Below, in pieces: positions 1 through 9,229 of a stretch of DNA of 64,000 nt. Each line of letters begins with the position of its first letter. The first letter of the stretch is position 1. The notes beneath the pieces are model-generated. The model was not told where the DNA came from. It searched no databases and saw only the letters and a program-made list of their open reading frames with translations. Where the stretch lies: assembly GCA_020161365.1 (NCBI GenBank), contig JAIUNU010000002.1:186001-250000 (forward strand), given 5' to 3'. The DNA is from Pseudomonadota bacterium. Its GTDB lineage: Bacteria > Pseudomonadota > Alphaproteobacteria > Caulobacterales > Caulobacteraceae. Both the position numbers and the translations under genes were made by a program.

Positions 1-2690
1 GCCGTGCCCACCGGCGCGTCGCGCACGACGTTCGGGTTGGACGAGCCGCTCTGGCGCAGCAACCAGTCGTAGGCGATCTGGTTGTAGCCGCCCAGGATAC
101 CCACGATGTTCTTCTCGCGGATCGACCAGAAGTCGCTGGTCAGGGTCAGCTTGCCGTACTGGCGCGGAATGAAGGTGGGCTGATAGACGAAGCCGATCGT
201 GGCGTTGTCGGCCTCTTCCGGCTTCAGGTTCTTGTTGCCGCTGCGCACTTCGATCGTGCTGGCGCTGGGGCAGGAGGTCGCGGTCGGCGTGTTGATCCGG
301 CAGGCTGCGAAGTCGGTGCGGGTGTTCGAGACCGTCGTGCCGTCGCTGTAGAACTGCGGCAGGTTCGGCGCACGGAAGCTTTGCGAGACCGAACCGCGGA
401 TCGCGAAGCCCTGGCCGACCTTCCAGTAGATCGCGCCCTTGGGCTTCAGCACGTTGCCAAAGTCCGAATACTCTTCGTCGCGCGCGGCGATCTGCAGGCT
501 GATCTCCTCGACGAACGGGATGTTCATCTCGGGCGAGACGATCGGCACGGCCAGTTCGAAGAAGGCCGAGGCGACCGACCGGTGCGCGTTGACGTCCGGC
601 GCGCCCGAGGCGCCCATGACGTCCGTGCCGTAGGTCACGCCGGTGACGCTGTTGGTGTACTTGATCGTGCCGTCCAGGCGCTTGTCGCGGTCGTCCTTGT
701 AGGTCTCGCGACGCCACTCGACGCCCGCCGCGATCCCGACGTCGCCGCCCGGCAGGGTGAAGAGGTCCTTCTTGGAGATCTTGAAGTCAGCCAGGGTCAG
801 CGAGGTTTCGCTGATGCGATAGACGTTGATCAGGAACGAGTTGATCGTCGCGCGGTCGTTCGGCGTTCCGTCGCCCAGCGAGTAGTTGGGCTGGCTGCCG
901 CCGTTGAACGGATTGTACGCCGTCGCATCCGTGCGGTTCAGGGCCGCCTGGAACGCGGTGTTGCTGATCGCGTCGTGCGTCATGTCCTTGGTGCGGGCCT
1001 TGGAATACAGCAGCGCCGAATCCCACTTCCAGCCCTTCCAGCCGCCCTTCAGCCCGCCCAGCAGGCGGTAGCTGTCGTCCGTGACCGTATAGGTGCGCGG
1101 ACCGGTGTCGACCGGGCGATAGGTGGTGATGTTCATCGCAATGCCGGTGGTCGGCACGCCGGTCAGGTTGGCCAGACGGTTGGGGCTGGTCGTCGGACCG
1201 AAGGGGTTCCAGTAGGCGTTGGCGGCGATGCTGATCGGCGCGGTGCTGAGCGGCGCCGACTGTTCGCGGCTGCCGGTGAACAGGGCGTGGTAGTAGCCCA
1301 CTTCGCCATAGCCGGTGATGTCGCCGAAGTCGTGCTCAACCGTCGAGAACAGGTTGGTGCGCTCGACGCCGCCCTTCAGGGTGCGATCGGGGTTTTCGTC
1401 ATAGCGCAGCACGCGGCTGGTGGCGCCGGTGATCGTGCCCGAGCGGATGCAGAGGTTGCCAGTCAGCACGGTGCTGGAGCAGCCGGCGGCGGTGTTGGCG
1501 GTCGGCTCGATGTGGAACACGCCCGAGGTCGTCAGCGTCGCCGTTCCCTGGCGCACCACGGTGGTCGGCGGGATCAAGGTGAACGAGCCCCAGGGGCTGG
1601 AGGTCGAACGGCTGTCGAAGGTGGTGTTGTCCACCCAGGGCGTGTTGGCCACCTGCGCCCGATGATCTTCGCTGGCCGAATAGTCGCGCTCCGACGCCAT
1701 CAGGCGGCTGCGGCCGGTGTAGTTGCCGAAGAAGGTCAGGCGCGTGCCGTCCGCCAGACGCGTGCCGGCCTTCACATTGAACGAGCCTTCGCGGTAGCTG
1801 GTGCCTTCCGAGCCGCCGTACTGGGCTTCCATCTTCAGGCCACGGAACTTGGTGTCGAGCACGGTGTTGACCACGCCGGCCACCGCGTCGGCGCCATAGA
1901 TGGCCGCCGCGCCGTCGCGCAGCACTTCCACCCGCTTGATGCCCGCCACGGGGAACGCGTTGGTGTTGACCGTCTGGACCGGAACCAGGTTCTCGGTCTG
2001 GGTGCCGGGCGCCAGCACGGCGCGACGACCGTTCAGCAGGGCCAGGGTGTTGCCGGTGCCGAGGCTGCGCAGGTTCAGCGACGCCACGTCGCCGCGCGCG
2101 TCGTTCAGGTTGCCGGTGGTGCGGGCTTCCTGGAACTGCACGTCGCCGGCCTGCGGGATCGAGCGGAACAGTTCGTCGCCCGAAACAGCGCCGGTGGCGA
2201 TGATCTCTTTCTCACCGACCACCGTGACCGGCAGGGCCTCGGTCGTCCGGGCGCCTTCGATCTGCGAACCGACGACCACGACCGCTTCGACGACCTGGGC
2301 CTCTTCACTGGTCGCGCCGGCCCCCGCGCGCGAGGACTGGGGGGATTGGGACTGGGCGCCTTCGGCCGGCGCCTGGCGCAGCGTGATGGTCTTGCCGTCG
2401 TCCGACTGGACGACCAGTCCGGCGGCCTTCGCCAGACGCGCCAAGGCGTCGGCGTCGGCGACGTCGCCGGTCACCGCCGGGGTGCGCTTGCCCGAGGCGG
2501 CCTCGAACGGGAACAGAACCTGCTTGCCCGACTGCTTGGCGAAGGCTTGCAACGCGGTCACCGCATCGCCGGCCGGAATGTTGAACGTGTGCCGCGCCTC
2601 TTGCGCGAGCGCCGGGCCGGCCAGCACCAGGACGGCGGCCGACGCCATCAGGAAGCCGCGAACCGCGCGGCGACGGGTGTTGATGGTCAT
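1..2690 (-). CDS. TonB-dependent receptor with N-terminal STN domain (3' end outside window)
   Basis: Outer-membrane receptor for active uptake of an unknown ligand, or transducer of that ligand to the adjoining sigma/FecR pair. Translating the minus strand from ATG at 2690 gives a signal peptide (RRR, hydrophobic stretch, GPALAQ cleavage region). It is followed by an STN (secretin/TonB short N-terminal) domain over about residues 30-100, a plug domain (with LLNGRRAV and VLRDGAAAIYGADAVAGVVN), and a long beta-barrel with typical Gly/Thr/Tyr-rich strands. The reading continues to base 1, so the C-terminal strands are missing. It is 119 bp downstream of fecR-like and sigma genes on the same strand; the STN domain fits a FecA-like signalling receptor. 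The Shine-Dalgarno sequence before ATG is weak (GAGGGG, about 11 nt away). Family is certain; ligand is not predictable. Confidence 0.93.
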   Translation of the reverse strand, partial: MTINTRRRAVRGFLMASAAVLVLAGPALAQEARHTFNIPAGDAVTALQAFAKQSGKQVLFPFEAASGKRTPAVTGDVADADALARLAKAAGLVVQSDDGKTITLRQAPAEGAQSQSPQSSRAGAGATSEEAQVVEAVVVVGSQIEGARTTEALPVTVVGEKEIIATGAVSGDELFRSIPQAGDVQFQEARTTGNLNDARGDVASLNLRSLGTGNTLALLNGRRAVLAPGTQTENLVPVQTVNTNAFPVAGIKRVEVLRDGAAAIYGADAVAGVVNTVLDTKFRGLKMEAQYGGSEGTSYREGSFNVKAGTRLADGTRLTFFGNYTGRSRLMASERDYSASEDHRAQVANTPWVDNTTFDSRSTSSPWGSFTLIPPTTVVRQGTATLTTSGVFHIEPTANTAAGCSSTVLTGNLCIRSGTITGATSRVLRYDENPDRTLKGGVERTNLFSTVEHDFGDITGYGEVGYYHALFTGSREQSAPLSTAPISIAANAYWNPFGPTTSPNRLANLTGVPTTGIAMNITTYRPVDTGPRTYTVTDDSYRLLGGLKGGWKGWKWDSALLYSKARTKDMTHDAISNTAFQAALNRTDATAYNPFNGGSQPNYSLGDGTPNDRATINSFLINVYRISETSLTLADFKISKKDLFTLPGGDVGIAAGVEWRRETYKDDRDKRLDGTIKYTNSVTGVTYGTDVMGASGAPDVNAHRSVASAFFELAVPIVSPEMNIPFVEEISLQIAARDEEYSDFGNVLKPKGAIYWKVGQGFAIRGSVSQSFRAPNLPQFYSDGTTVSNTRTDFAACRINTPTATSCPSASTIEVRSGNKNLKPEEADNATIGFVYQPTFIPRQYGKLTLTSDFWSIREKNIVGILGGYNQIAYDWLLRQSGSSNPNVVRDAPVGT

Positions 2691-2809
2691 TTTCTTGTTT
2701 ACCCCTCGAAGCGCCCTCCATCCCCATGAAGGACCGCCTTTGAAGGATCGACGCACGCGTGTCGGGTTTCCGCCATCCCGAACCGCGATTTTTCAGTCCA
2801 TTTTTTTGC

Positions 2810-3805
2810 TTAGCTGCGCCGCGACAGGCGAATGTCGCCATCCGGGTCTTCAGAGGCCTGGACCGGGAACGTGCTGGTGACCGCGTCCACGAAGCTGCGC
2901 GGCTCGGTGGTCTGGAAATAGCCGGCCAGACGCAGGCCGGTGATCGACGGATCGACGATGCGCACCTGCTGCCTGTTGTAGCGATTGAACTCGGCCACGG
3001 CCTGTTCCAGCGACTGGCCGTTTAGCGCGATCGCGCCCTGGCGCCAGGCCAGGACGCGGTCGATCTCGCCTTCGGAGATGGCGCGAGCTCGGCTTCCGGC
3101 GGCGGTGTAGACCGCTGCGACGCCGGCCTTCAGGCGCATCTCGTCCTTGGGCTGGGCGGGTTCGGGGTCAAGCGCGACGGCGCCCTTCTTGACCGTCACG
3201 GTCGCCCCGTCGGCGCGCAGACGCACCGCCAGCTCCGAAACGCCGTCGGCCCGCATCACCGCATCGTCGGCGCGCACGACGAAGGGGCGGGAGTCGCGGG
3301 CCGCTTCGAACACGGCTTCGCCGCGCACCAGGCGCACCTCGCGCACCCCGCGCCGATAGCGGACCACGACCTTACTGTTGGTGTTCAGTTCGATGCGGCT
3401 GTTGTCGCTCAGCACGACGACTCGACGCTCGCCGATCGCCGTGGCGTAGGCCGTCCCGCCGCCGAAGGTGGTGACGCCCGCGACCGAGAGCGCCAGCACG
3501 GCCGCCGCCGCCATGCCGCGCGCCCAGACCGACTGGCTCAGGCTCGGCAGCACGGCGCGGCGCTCGGCGGCCAGCAGGTCCCGGTCGGGCCGTTCGGCCG
3601 CCGGACGCATGGCGCGCAGGCGCTCCAGCCGCGCCCAGGCGGCGGCTTCGCGTTCAAAGGCGGCCTCGTGTTCGTGGCTTTCATCGCGCCAGGCCTCGAA
3701 GGCGGCGCGGTCGGCGGCGGAACACGAAGCGTCGTCAAGCCGGACCACCCAGAGGGCGGCCGCCTGCCTCACCGCTTCGCGTCGTGATCCCGTCTTGCGC
3801 TCCAT
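2810..3805 (-). CDS. FecR-family anti-sigma factor / sigma regulator
   Basis: Inner-membrane regulator expected to hold the neighbouring ECF sigma factor inactive until the TonB receptor signals. 331 residues. The N-terminal cytoplasmic part (about 10-60) has the DUF4880-type helices, including AADRAAFEAWRDESHEHEAAF. One membrane segment lies at about 97-113. The periplasmic FecR domain (about 115-230) contains ATAIGERRVVVLSDNSRIEL, and the C-terminal STN-like domain ends in DPDGDIRLSRRS. Its ATG (3805) lies inside the 3' end of the sigma gene (37-nt overlap), so the two are translationally coupled. Order sigma-fecR-receptor is the classic FecI/FecR/FecA arrangement. Confidence 0.93.
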   Translation of the reverse strand: MERKTGSRREAVRQAAALWVVRLDDASCSAADRAAFEAWRDESHEHEAAFEREAAAWARLERLRAMRPAAERPDRDLLAAERRAVLPSLSQSVWARGMAAAAVLALSVAGVTTFGGGTAYATAIGERRVVVLSDNSRIELNTNSKVVVRYRRGVREVRLVRGEAVFEAARDSRPFVVRADDAVMRADGVSELAVRLRADGATVTVKKGAVALDPEPAQPKDEMRLKAGVAAVYTAAGSRARAISEGEIDRVLAWRQGAIALNGQSLEQAVAEFNRYNRQQVRIVDPSITGLRLAGYFQTTEPRSFVDAVTSTFPVQASEDPDGDIRLSRRS

Positions 3806-4359
3806 GAGCGTCCTTCGTCGACCTTACTCTTACGCCCGATACGACGTCCCAACTTGTCGGAACAGTACCGAAGACCCTTCACTAAATGCTTCTCGACAGT
3901 AGAGACGGACAAGCCGAGCCTAACCGCTATCTCGTCGGGCGAGAGGCTGTAAACTTTTCTCAACGTGAAGACGCGGCGGCATTGCGTGGGCAGCTCCGCG
4001 ATGGCGTCCACCAGCAGCCGCAGTTCTTCGCGTGATTCGATGACGGCATGGGCGCTGGGCGCCTCGTCCAACGGCTCGATCCGGTCGAAGTCGGCGACGG
4101 CGGTAATGGTCAGCACCTTGCGCCGACGCAGCGCGTCCAAAGCGCAGTTACGCAGGACGCGGTTGGCGAACGCGCCCGGATTTCCGATCTCGCGCCACGT
4201 TTTACAGGCGATCGCGCGCGCGAACGCCTCGTGCACCAGATCCTCCGGATCGGTCTGACCATCGCGGCAGAACCGCCGCGCATAGGCCAGCAGGTCCGCT
4301 TCCAGCGGCAGGATCTCACGCCGAAACCAGGCGCGCCTGTCGTCGTCTTCTTGAGCCAT
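3769..4359 (-). CDS. ECF RNA polymerase sigma factor (FecI-like)
   Basis: 196-residue extracytoplasmic-function sigma factor. Region 2 is visible as LLAYARRFCRDGQTDPEDLVHEAF followed by WREIGNPGAFANRVLRN; region 4 as ELPTQCRRVFTLRKVYSLSPDEIAVRLGLSVSTVEKHL. I place the start at ATG 4359 (MAQED), because GAGGGGAG ends about 6 nt upstream. A longer frame would begin with TTG inside that ribosome-binding site. It probably directs transcription of the fecR and receptor genes downstream and is controlled by FecR. The C-terminal about 20 residues are basic (Arg/Lys) and overlap fecR, which may make the tail variable. Confidence 0.93.
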   Translation of the reverse strand: MAQEDDDRRAWFRREILPLEADLLAYARRFCRDGQTDPEDLVHEAFARAIACKTWREIGNPGAFANRVLRNCALDALRRRKVLTITAVADFDRIEPLDEAPSAHAVIESREELRLLVDAIAELPTQCRRVFTLRKVYSLSPDEIAVRLGLSVSTVEKHLVKGLRYCSDKLGRRIGRKSKVDEGRSWSARRDHDAKR

Positions 4360-4408
4360 CAACGCTCCCCTCAAGCTTCAGCGAAGCCGAAAGGGCGCCC
4401 GAACGCAA

Positions 4409-4431
4409 CCCGGCGATGACCCATCGCCGGG
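4409..4431 (-). terminator. Stem-loop downstream of the MFS gene
   Basis: Perfect 10-bp inverted repeat CCCGGCGATG / CATCGCCGGG with a 3-nt loop, beginning 18 nt past the transporter stop and 50 nt before the sigma-factor start. There is no U-run on the minus strand, so a simple intrinsic terminator is not certain. It most likely separates the transporter transcript from the sigma operon. Confidence 0.55.
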
Positions 4432-4448
4432 CGCGGAGGGAATTTCGC

Positions 4449-6101
4449 CTAGTCTTCGATCGGGTTGTGACGCGTATCCTTCAGGAAGAAGCCGCCGACC
4501 ACCGCCGTGATCCCGGCGATGATCACCGGGTACCAGAGGCCCGAATAGATATCGCCCGTCGCCGCCACGATCGCGAAGGCCGTGGTGGGCAGGAAGCCGC
4601 CGAACCAGCCGTTGCCGATGTGATAGGGCAACGACATCGCCGTGTAGCGGATGCGCGTCGGGAACAGCTCGACCAGCATGGCTGCGATCGGGCCGTAGAC
4701 CATGGTCACATAGATCACCAGCAGCGCCAGAAGGCCGATTACCGCCGGCTTGTTCACGAGCGCCGGATCGGCCTTGGCCGGATAGCCGGCCGCCTTCAAC
4801 TGGTCGCCGAGGTCAGCCTCCCAGGCCTTGCGGGCGTCGGCGAAGGCCTTGCCGCTGGCGCCCTTGGCGTCGAGCCCGTCCAGCGTCACGCCGCCGACCT
4901 GCACCGTGGTGGGCGTTCCCGCCGGCGCGGCCTGGACGCTGTAGCTGACGCCCGCCTTGGCCAGATAGGCCTTGGCCACGTCGCAGGGGGTGTTGAACTT
5001 GGCCTTGCCGATCAGGTCGAACTGGAAAGCGCAGGTGGCGGTGTCGGCGGTGACCACCACGGGCGCGCTGGCCTCGGCCCTGGCCAGCACGGGGTTGGCG
5101 AAGGTGGTGATCGCCTTGAAGATCGGGAAATAGGTCAGCGCCGCCAGCAGGCAGCCCAGGACGATGATCGGCTTGCGGCCGATCTTGTCCGACAGCCAGC
5201 CGCAGATCACGAAGAACGGCGTGCCGATCAGCAGCGCCACGGCCACCAGCGTGTTGGCCAGAGCCCCGTCCAGCTTCAGCGTCTTTTCCAGGAAGAAGAG
5301 AGCGTAGAACTGCCCCGTGTACCAGACCACCGCCTGGCCCATGGTCAGGCCCACCAGCGCTAGCAGCACGATCTTCAGGTTAGGCCAGTTGCCGAAGGCC
5401 TCGGCCAACGGCTTCTTGCTGCCCTTGCCCTCGGCGATCATGCGCTGGAAGGTCGGGCTCTCGTGCAGCTTCAGGCGGATCCACAACGAGACGCCCAGCA
5501 GCAGCAGCGAGACCAGGAACGGAATGCGCCAGCCCCAGGCCTTGAACGCCTCTTCGCCCAGCTGGATGCGAGCGGCCAGGATCACCGCCAGCGACAGGAA
5601 CAGGCCAATGGTCGCCGTGGTCTGGATCCAGCTCGTATAGAAGCCGCGCTTCCCCGGCGGGGCGTGCTCGGCCACATAGGTCGCCGCGCCGCCGTACTCG
5701 CCGCCCAGCGCCAGTCCCTGCACCAGGCGCATCAGCACCAGGGCGATCGGCGCGGCCACGCCGATCTGGGCGTAGGACGGCAGAAGGCCCACGACAAAGG
5801 TCGAGACCCCCATCAGCAGCATGGTGATCAGGAAGGTGTTCTTGCGACCCCACAGGTCGCCCAACCGGCCGAAGATCAGCGCGCCCAGCGGCCGGATCGC
5901 AAAACCGGCGGCGAAGGCCAGCAGGGCCAGGATGAAGCCGGTGGTCTCGTTGACGCCCGAGAAGAAGTGGCTGGTGATGATCGGCGCCAGCGAGCCGTAG
6001 AGATAGAAATCGTACCACTCGAACACTGTGCCGAGCGACGACGCCCCCACGACCATCGTGTCGCGCCCCTTGCCCGGAGCGGCCTGGCTTTCAGCCCCCA
6101 T
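4449..6101 (-). CDS. MFS transporter, metabolite:H+ symporter (MHS/ProP-like) family
   Basis: 550-residue integral inner-membrane transporter. The N-terminus (VVGASSLGTVFEWYDFYLYG) is the hallmark of the MHS family (ProP, ShiA, KgtP). The cytoplasmic motif FGRLGDLWGRK follows TM2, and its repeat SDKIGRKP follows TM8. About 12 membrane segments can be counted. Usual MHS proteins are 420-450 residues. The extra length is a polar segment at about residues 335-450 that holds two cysteines (C357, C373) and falls between two hydrophobic segments in the second half, probably a periplasmic loop. Substrate unknown (organic acid or osmolyte-like solutes are typical). Stands alone on the minus strand. 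Confidence 0.9.
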   Translation of the reverse strand: MGAESQAAPGKGRDTMVVGASSLGTVFEWYDFYLYGSLAPIITSHFFSGVNETTGFILALLAFAAGFAIRPLGALIFGRLGDLWGRKNTFLITMLLMGVSTFVVGLLPSYAQIGVAAPIALVLMRLVQGLALGGEYGGAATYVAEHAPPGKRGFYTSWIQTTATIGLFLSLAVILAARIQLGEEAFKAWGWRIPFLVSLLLLGVSLWIRLKLHESPTFQRMIAEGKGSKKPLAEAFGNWPNLKIVLLALVGLTMGQAVVWYTGQFYALFFLEKTLKLDGALANTLVAVALLIGTPFFVICGWLSDKIGRKPIIVLGCLLAALTYFPIFKAITTFANPVLARAEASAPVVVTADTATCAFQFDLIGKAKFNTPCDVAKAYLAKAGVSYSVQAAPAGTPTTVQVGGVTLDGLDAKGASGKAFADARKAWEADLGDQLKAAGYPAKADPALVNKPAVIGLLALLVIYVTMVYGPIAAMLVELFPTRIRYTAMSLPYHIGNGWFGGFLPTTAFAIVAATGDIYSGLWYPVIIAGITAVVGGFFLKDTRHNPIED

Positions 6102-6299
6102 ACGCCTTCCCTTCCCTCGTCAACGCCGCGTGTGATCCGCGGTCGTCCCCAACACCGCGACCCTAGCTCAGCGAACGGGAGTCTTGCGATGGGGAATTAT
6201 GGTAGCGGTCACTTTTTTGCACCCTCCCTTTCCGCTTGATGGGGAAGGGAGACAAATGCGCGGCCTCATGCGATCACGGGCCCACAACAAGGAGCCGCC

Positions 6300-6917
6300 A
6301 TGACCGCTTCGAAGATCGTCCGCCGCGCCCTGATCGGCGCTCTGGCCGCCACCCCGCTCCTGGTCGGCGCCGCCTCCCCCGCCCTCGCCGCCGGCAAGCC
6401 TCGCGTGGCGATCCAGACCGACAAGGGGACCATCGTCGTCGAGCTGGAGGACAAGAAGGCGCCGATCACCTCGGAGAACTTCCTGCGCTATGTCGACAAG
6501 CATCGCTTCGACGGCGGCCAGTTCTTCCGCGCCAACCGTGCCAAGGGCGCGCCCGGCCAGGGCTCGATCCAGGGCCAGCCCAAGCCCTACGCCCGCCGCG
6601 CCCCGCCGATCGCTCACGAGAGCACGCTGAAGACCGGACTCAAGCATAAGGCCGGCGCCATCTCGATGGGCCGAGACGCCCCTGGCAGCGCCACCGCCGA
6701 CTTCTTCATCTGCGCCAGCCCCCAGCCCTATCTCGACGCCAAGCCGGGCAAGAGCGACGCCGCCCAGGGCTACGCCGTCTTCGGCTATGTGGTCGAAGGC
6801 ATGGACGTCGTGAAGAAGATCCTCAGCGGTCGCACGGACGGCCCGACCAACGTGCCGTCGATGAAGGGCCAGATCCTGAACCCGCCGGTGAAGATCATCA
6901 GCATGAAGCGGATCTAG
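6300..6917 (+). CDS. Periplasmic cyclophilin-type peptidyl-prolyl cis-trans isomerase
   Basis: 205 residues. A signal peptide (about 1-31, ending ASPALAAG) leads into a cyclophilin domain: VAIQTDKGTIVVELEDKKAPITSENFLRYVD at the front, then FDGGQFFRA, and HKAGAISMGRDAPGSATADFFIC. The latter corresponds to the conserved cyclophilin core, although the usual MAR/NSQFFI is replaced by MGR/SATADFFI. Acts on proline bonds of exported proteins. AAGGAG lies 6 nt before the ATG. It is convergent with the histidine kinase gene (12 nt apart), so the two are independent transcripts. Confidence 0.93.
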   Translation: MTASKIVRRALIGALAATPLLVGAASPALAAGKPRVAIQTDKGTIVVELEDKKAPITSENFLRYVDKHRFDGGQFFRANRAKGAPGQGSIQGQPKPYARRAPPIAHESTLKTGLKHKAGAISMGRDAPGSATADFFICASPQPYLDAKPGKSDAAQGYAVFGYVVEGMDVVKKILSGRTDGPTNVPSMKGQILNPPVKIISMKRI

Positions 6918-6929
6918 ATCGTCCCGTAG

Positions 6930-8336
6930 CTACTCGACGCGCGGCAACACCAGCGCCACGCGCAGGCCGGGACCCGAGCCGTTGTATTCCCCGGGCCCTT
7001 CTGACAGCTCCAGACGACCGCCGTGCGAGGCGGCCACGGCGCTGACCAGCGACAGGCCCAGGCCCGCGCCGGGTTCGCTGCGGCTGTTCTCCAGGCGCAC
7101 GAAGCGCTGCACCACGCGGGCTCGGTCGGCTTCCGGCACGCCCGGCCCGGTGTCGGTGACCGAGAACTCCAGCTCGCCCGACGAGGTCCGGCGCGCGCGC
7201 AGCATGATGGCCCCGCCCTCGGGCGTGTACTTGATGGCGTTGTCCAGGATGTTGGCCAGGGCCTGGGCCAGGAATTCGCGATTGCCCTTGATGGTCAGGG
7301 CGGGCGTGATCTCGGCCTTGAAGTCCAGGCCCTTGTCCTCGCACGAGAGCTCGTAGAGCTCGGCCATGTCGCCGGCCAGCTCCGAGGCGTCGAACTGCCG
7401 CTGGTCCGGCGCTGAACCGGCCGCCTGCAGGCGGGCGATGGCCAGCACGGCGTTGAAGGTCTTCAACACCCCGTCGGCGTCCTGCAGCGCCGTCTCCAGG
7501 GCCGCGACGGGATCGCCCTTGCCGTTCTCGGCGTCGATCAAGGCCACCTCCATGCGCGCGCGCAGGCGGGTCAGGGGCGAGCGCAGGTCGTGGGCGATGG
7601 CGTCGCCGGCATGGCGCAGGCCGCCCATCAGGCGCTCGATCCGGTCGAGCATGTCGTTCAGGCCCTCGGCCAGCTCGTCATACTCGTCGCGTGTTCCCCG
7701 CACCCGGGCGCGGGCGTGCAGATCGCCGCCGCGCACCGCGTTGACCACGTCCACCAGCCCCTGCATCGAGCGGCTGACATTGCGGCTGATCAGCACCCCG
7801 CCGGCCATGCCCAGCAGGATCACCAGCGCCCCGGCCCCCCACAGCGCGCGGACAATCTTGCGGACATAGGCTTCCGAGGCGTCGACATCGGCGCCGACGA
7901 ACAGGATCTCACCGTTCTCCAGGCGCTGCTGCACCCCGCGCGCGGCGGCCTTGACCTCCGCGCCGTCCAGATCGGTTTCGGTGACCTTGAAGCTGGCCCA
8001 TTCCGGCCCGTCGCCGGTAAAGCCCGAGATCGGCGATTCCTCGATCGAACCGGAGATCCGCTTGCCGGTCTTGTCGGCCAGAAAATAGAGGAACGGCCGC
8101 TCGCCGGTGGCCCGCTCGACGATGGTCTGGTTCAACGCGTCGACGCCGCCCTGGCGATAGGCCGCCTCCAGGCTCTCGAACTCGCGGCTGATCTCGGCTT
8201 GGGCGCGGCGGTTCACCTCGCCCGCCGTGGCCACATAGATGTAGCCCAGGAACGCGCTGGCGGCCGCCGCGAACAGGGCCAGGAACAGCAGGGTCAGCCG
8301 GAACGGCGTGGTGCGGAGAAGGCGCGGCAGACGCAT
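6930..8336 (-). CDS. Sensor histidine kinase (OmpR-type system, HAMP)
   Basis: 468-residue membrane kinase. TM1 is at about 13-35, the periplasmic sensor at about 36-160, TM2 at about 165-184, followed by HAMP (about 185-238). The HisKA H-box AIAHDLRSPLTRLRAR has the phospho-acceptor His249. The HATPase_c boxes are NILDNAIKYTPEGG (N box), VTDTGPGVP (G1) and GAGLGLSLV (G2). It follows its response regulator by 33 nt on the same strand, and the pair lies downstream of degP past a clear terminator. The signal is unknown; the position next to an envelope protease and isomerase hints at envelope sensing (inference). Confidence 0.95.
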   Translation of the reverse strand: MRLPRLLRTTPFRLTLLFLALFAAAASAFLGYIYVATAGEVNRRAQAEISREFESLEAAYRQGGVDALNQTIVERATGERPFLYFLADKTGKRISGSIEESPISGFTGDGPEWASFKVTETDLDGAEVKAAARGVQQRLENGEILFVGADVDASEAYVRKIVRALWGAGALVILLGMAGGVLISRNVSRSMQGLVDVVNAVRGGDLHARARVRGTRDEYDELAEGLNDMLDRIERLMGGLRHAGDAIAHDLRSPLTRLRARMEVALIDAENGKGDPVAALETALQDADGVLKTFNAVLAIARLQAAGSAPDQRQFDASELAGDMAELYELSCEDKGLDFKAEITPALTIKGNREFLAQALANILDNAIKYTPEGGAIMLRARRTSSGELEFSVTDTGPGVPEADRARVVQRFVRLENSRSEPGAGLGLSLVSAVAASHGGRLELSEGPGEYNGSGPGLRVALVLPRVE

Positions 8337-8369
8337 GGGGTGTCTCGGCGGCGAACCGCCGCCGTTCTC

Positions 8370-9041
8370 CTACGGATCCAGCCGGTAGCCGGCGCCGCGC
8401 ACCGTCTGCAGCATCGCCCGGTCGAAGCCCTTGTCGATCTTGCTGCGCAGACGCGAGATGTGAACGTCGATGACGTTGGTCTGCGGGTCGAAGTGGTATT
8501 CCCAGACCTTTTCCAACAGCATGGTGCGGGTCACCGACTGGCCGGCGTGGCGCATCATGAACTCCAGCAGCTGGAACTCGCGCGGCTGCAGGTCGATCTC
8601 CTTGCCCTGGCGATGGACCGTCCGGTTGATCAGGTTCATCTCCAGCTCGCCCACCTTGAGCGTGGTGGCGACAGCGCCGGTCTCGCGGCGGCGCGACAGG
8701 GCCTCGACGCGGGCCATCAGCTCGGGGAAGGCGTAGGGCTTGACCAGATAGTCGTCGGCCCCGGCCTTCAGGCCCACCACGCGGTCATTGACCTCGCCCA
8801 GGGCCGACAGGAACAGCACCGGCGTCTGGTCGCCCTCGCGACGCAGGGTCTCGACCACGGTGACGCCGTCCATCTTGGGCATCATCCGGTCGACGACCAG
8901 AACGTCGTAGCCGCCTTTCTGGGCCTCGGCCAGGCCCGCCTCGCCGTCGGGCGCATGGGCCACGTCATAGCCGGCTTCCTTGAGCCCGTGCGCCATGGCG
9001 CCGGCGGCTTCCAGGTCGTCCTCGATAATCAGAATACGCAT
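8370..9041 (-). CDS. OmpR/PhoB-family response regulator
   Basis: 223 residues. The receiver domain (1-about 115) has the acidic pair EDD (7-9), phospho-acceptor Asp51 (LVVDRMMPKMDG) and the conserved Lys in LVKPYAF. The C-terminal winged-helix DNA-binding domain (about 128-223) includes LQPREFQLLEFMMRHAGQ and VIDVHISRLRSKID. Cognate partner of the downstream kinase. The upstream 132 bp before the degP terminator hold its promoter; I see no clear operator there. Confidence 0.96.
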   Translation of the reverse strand: MRILIIEDDLEAAGAMAHGLKEAGYDVAHAPDGEAGLAEAQKGGYDVLVVDRMMPKMDGVTVVETLRREGDQTPVLFLSALGEVNDRVVGLKAGADDYLVKPYAFPELMARVEALSRRRETGAVATTLKVGELEMNLINRTVHRQGKEIDLQPREFQLLEFMMRHAGQSVTRTMLLEKVWEYHFDPQTNVIDVHISRLRSKIDKGFDRAMLQTVRGAGYRLDP

Positions 9042-9173
9042 CGTATAGCCCCTCAGGCGCCAGACACGGTGGAGTAACCTTGGACGTTCCCCCGATTCCG
9101 CGCATCACGCGATAGTCGTCAGGGTTGATAGCGCTTTCGACGACCGCCGTAACTTAAACCTTGGACAGGTACG

Positions 9174-9206
9174 AAAAAGCCCCGCCCAGGAGGTCCTGGA
9201 CGGGGC
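9174..9206 (-). terminator. Rho-independent terminator of degP
   Basis: Read on the minus strand, a GC-rich stem (GCCCCGTCCAGGA pairing with TCCTGGGCGGGGC, one mismatch, 2-nt loop) is followed directly by TTTTT. It begins 23 nt past the degP stop codon. Textbook intrinsic terminator closing the ccm-degP transcript before the response-regulator gene. Confidence 0.9.
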
Positions 9207-9229
9207 GATTGGGTTCGAGGGCGGATCGC

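Noticed and set aside
381..2729. 782-residue plus-strand open frame opposite the first TonB receptor
   Set aside because: Shadow frame caused by GC-rich third positions; Arg/Val/Gly-rich composition without domains, while the minus strand encodes a clear receptor.
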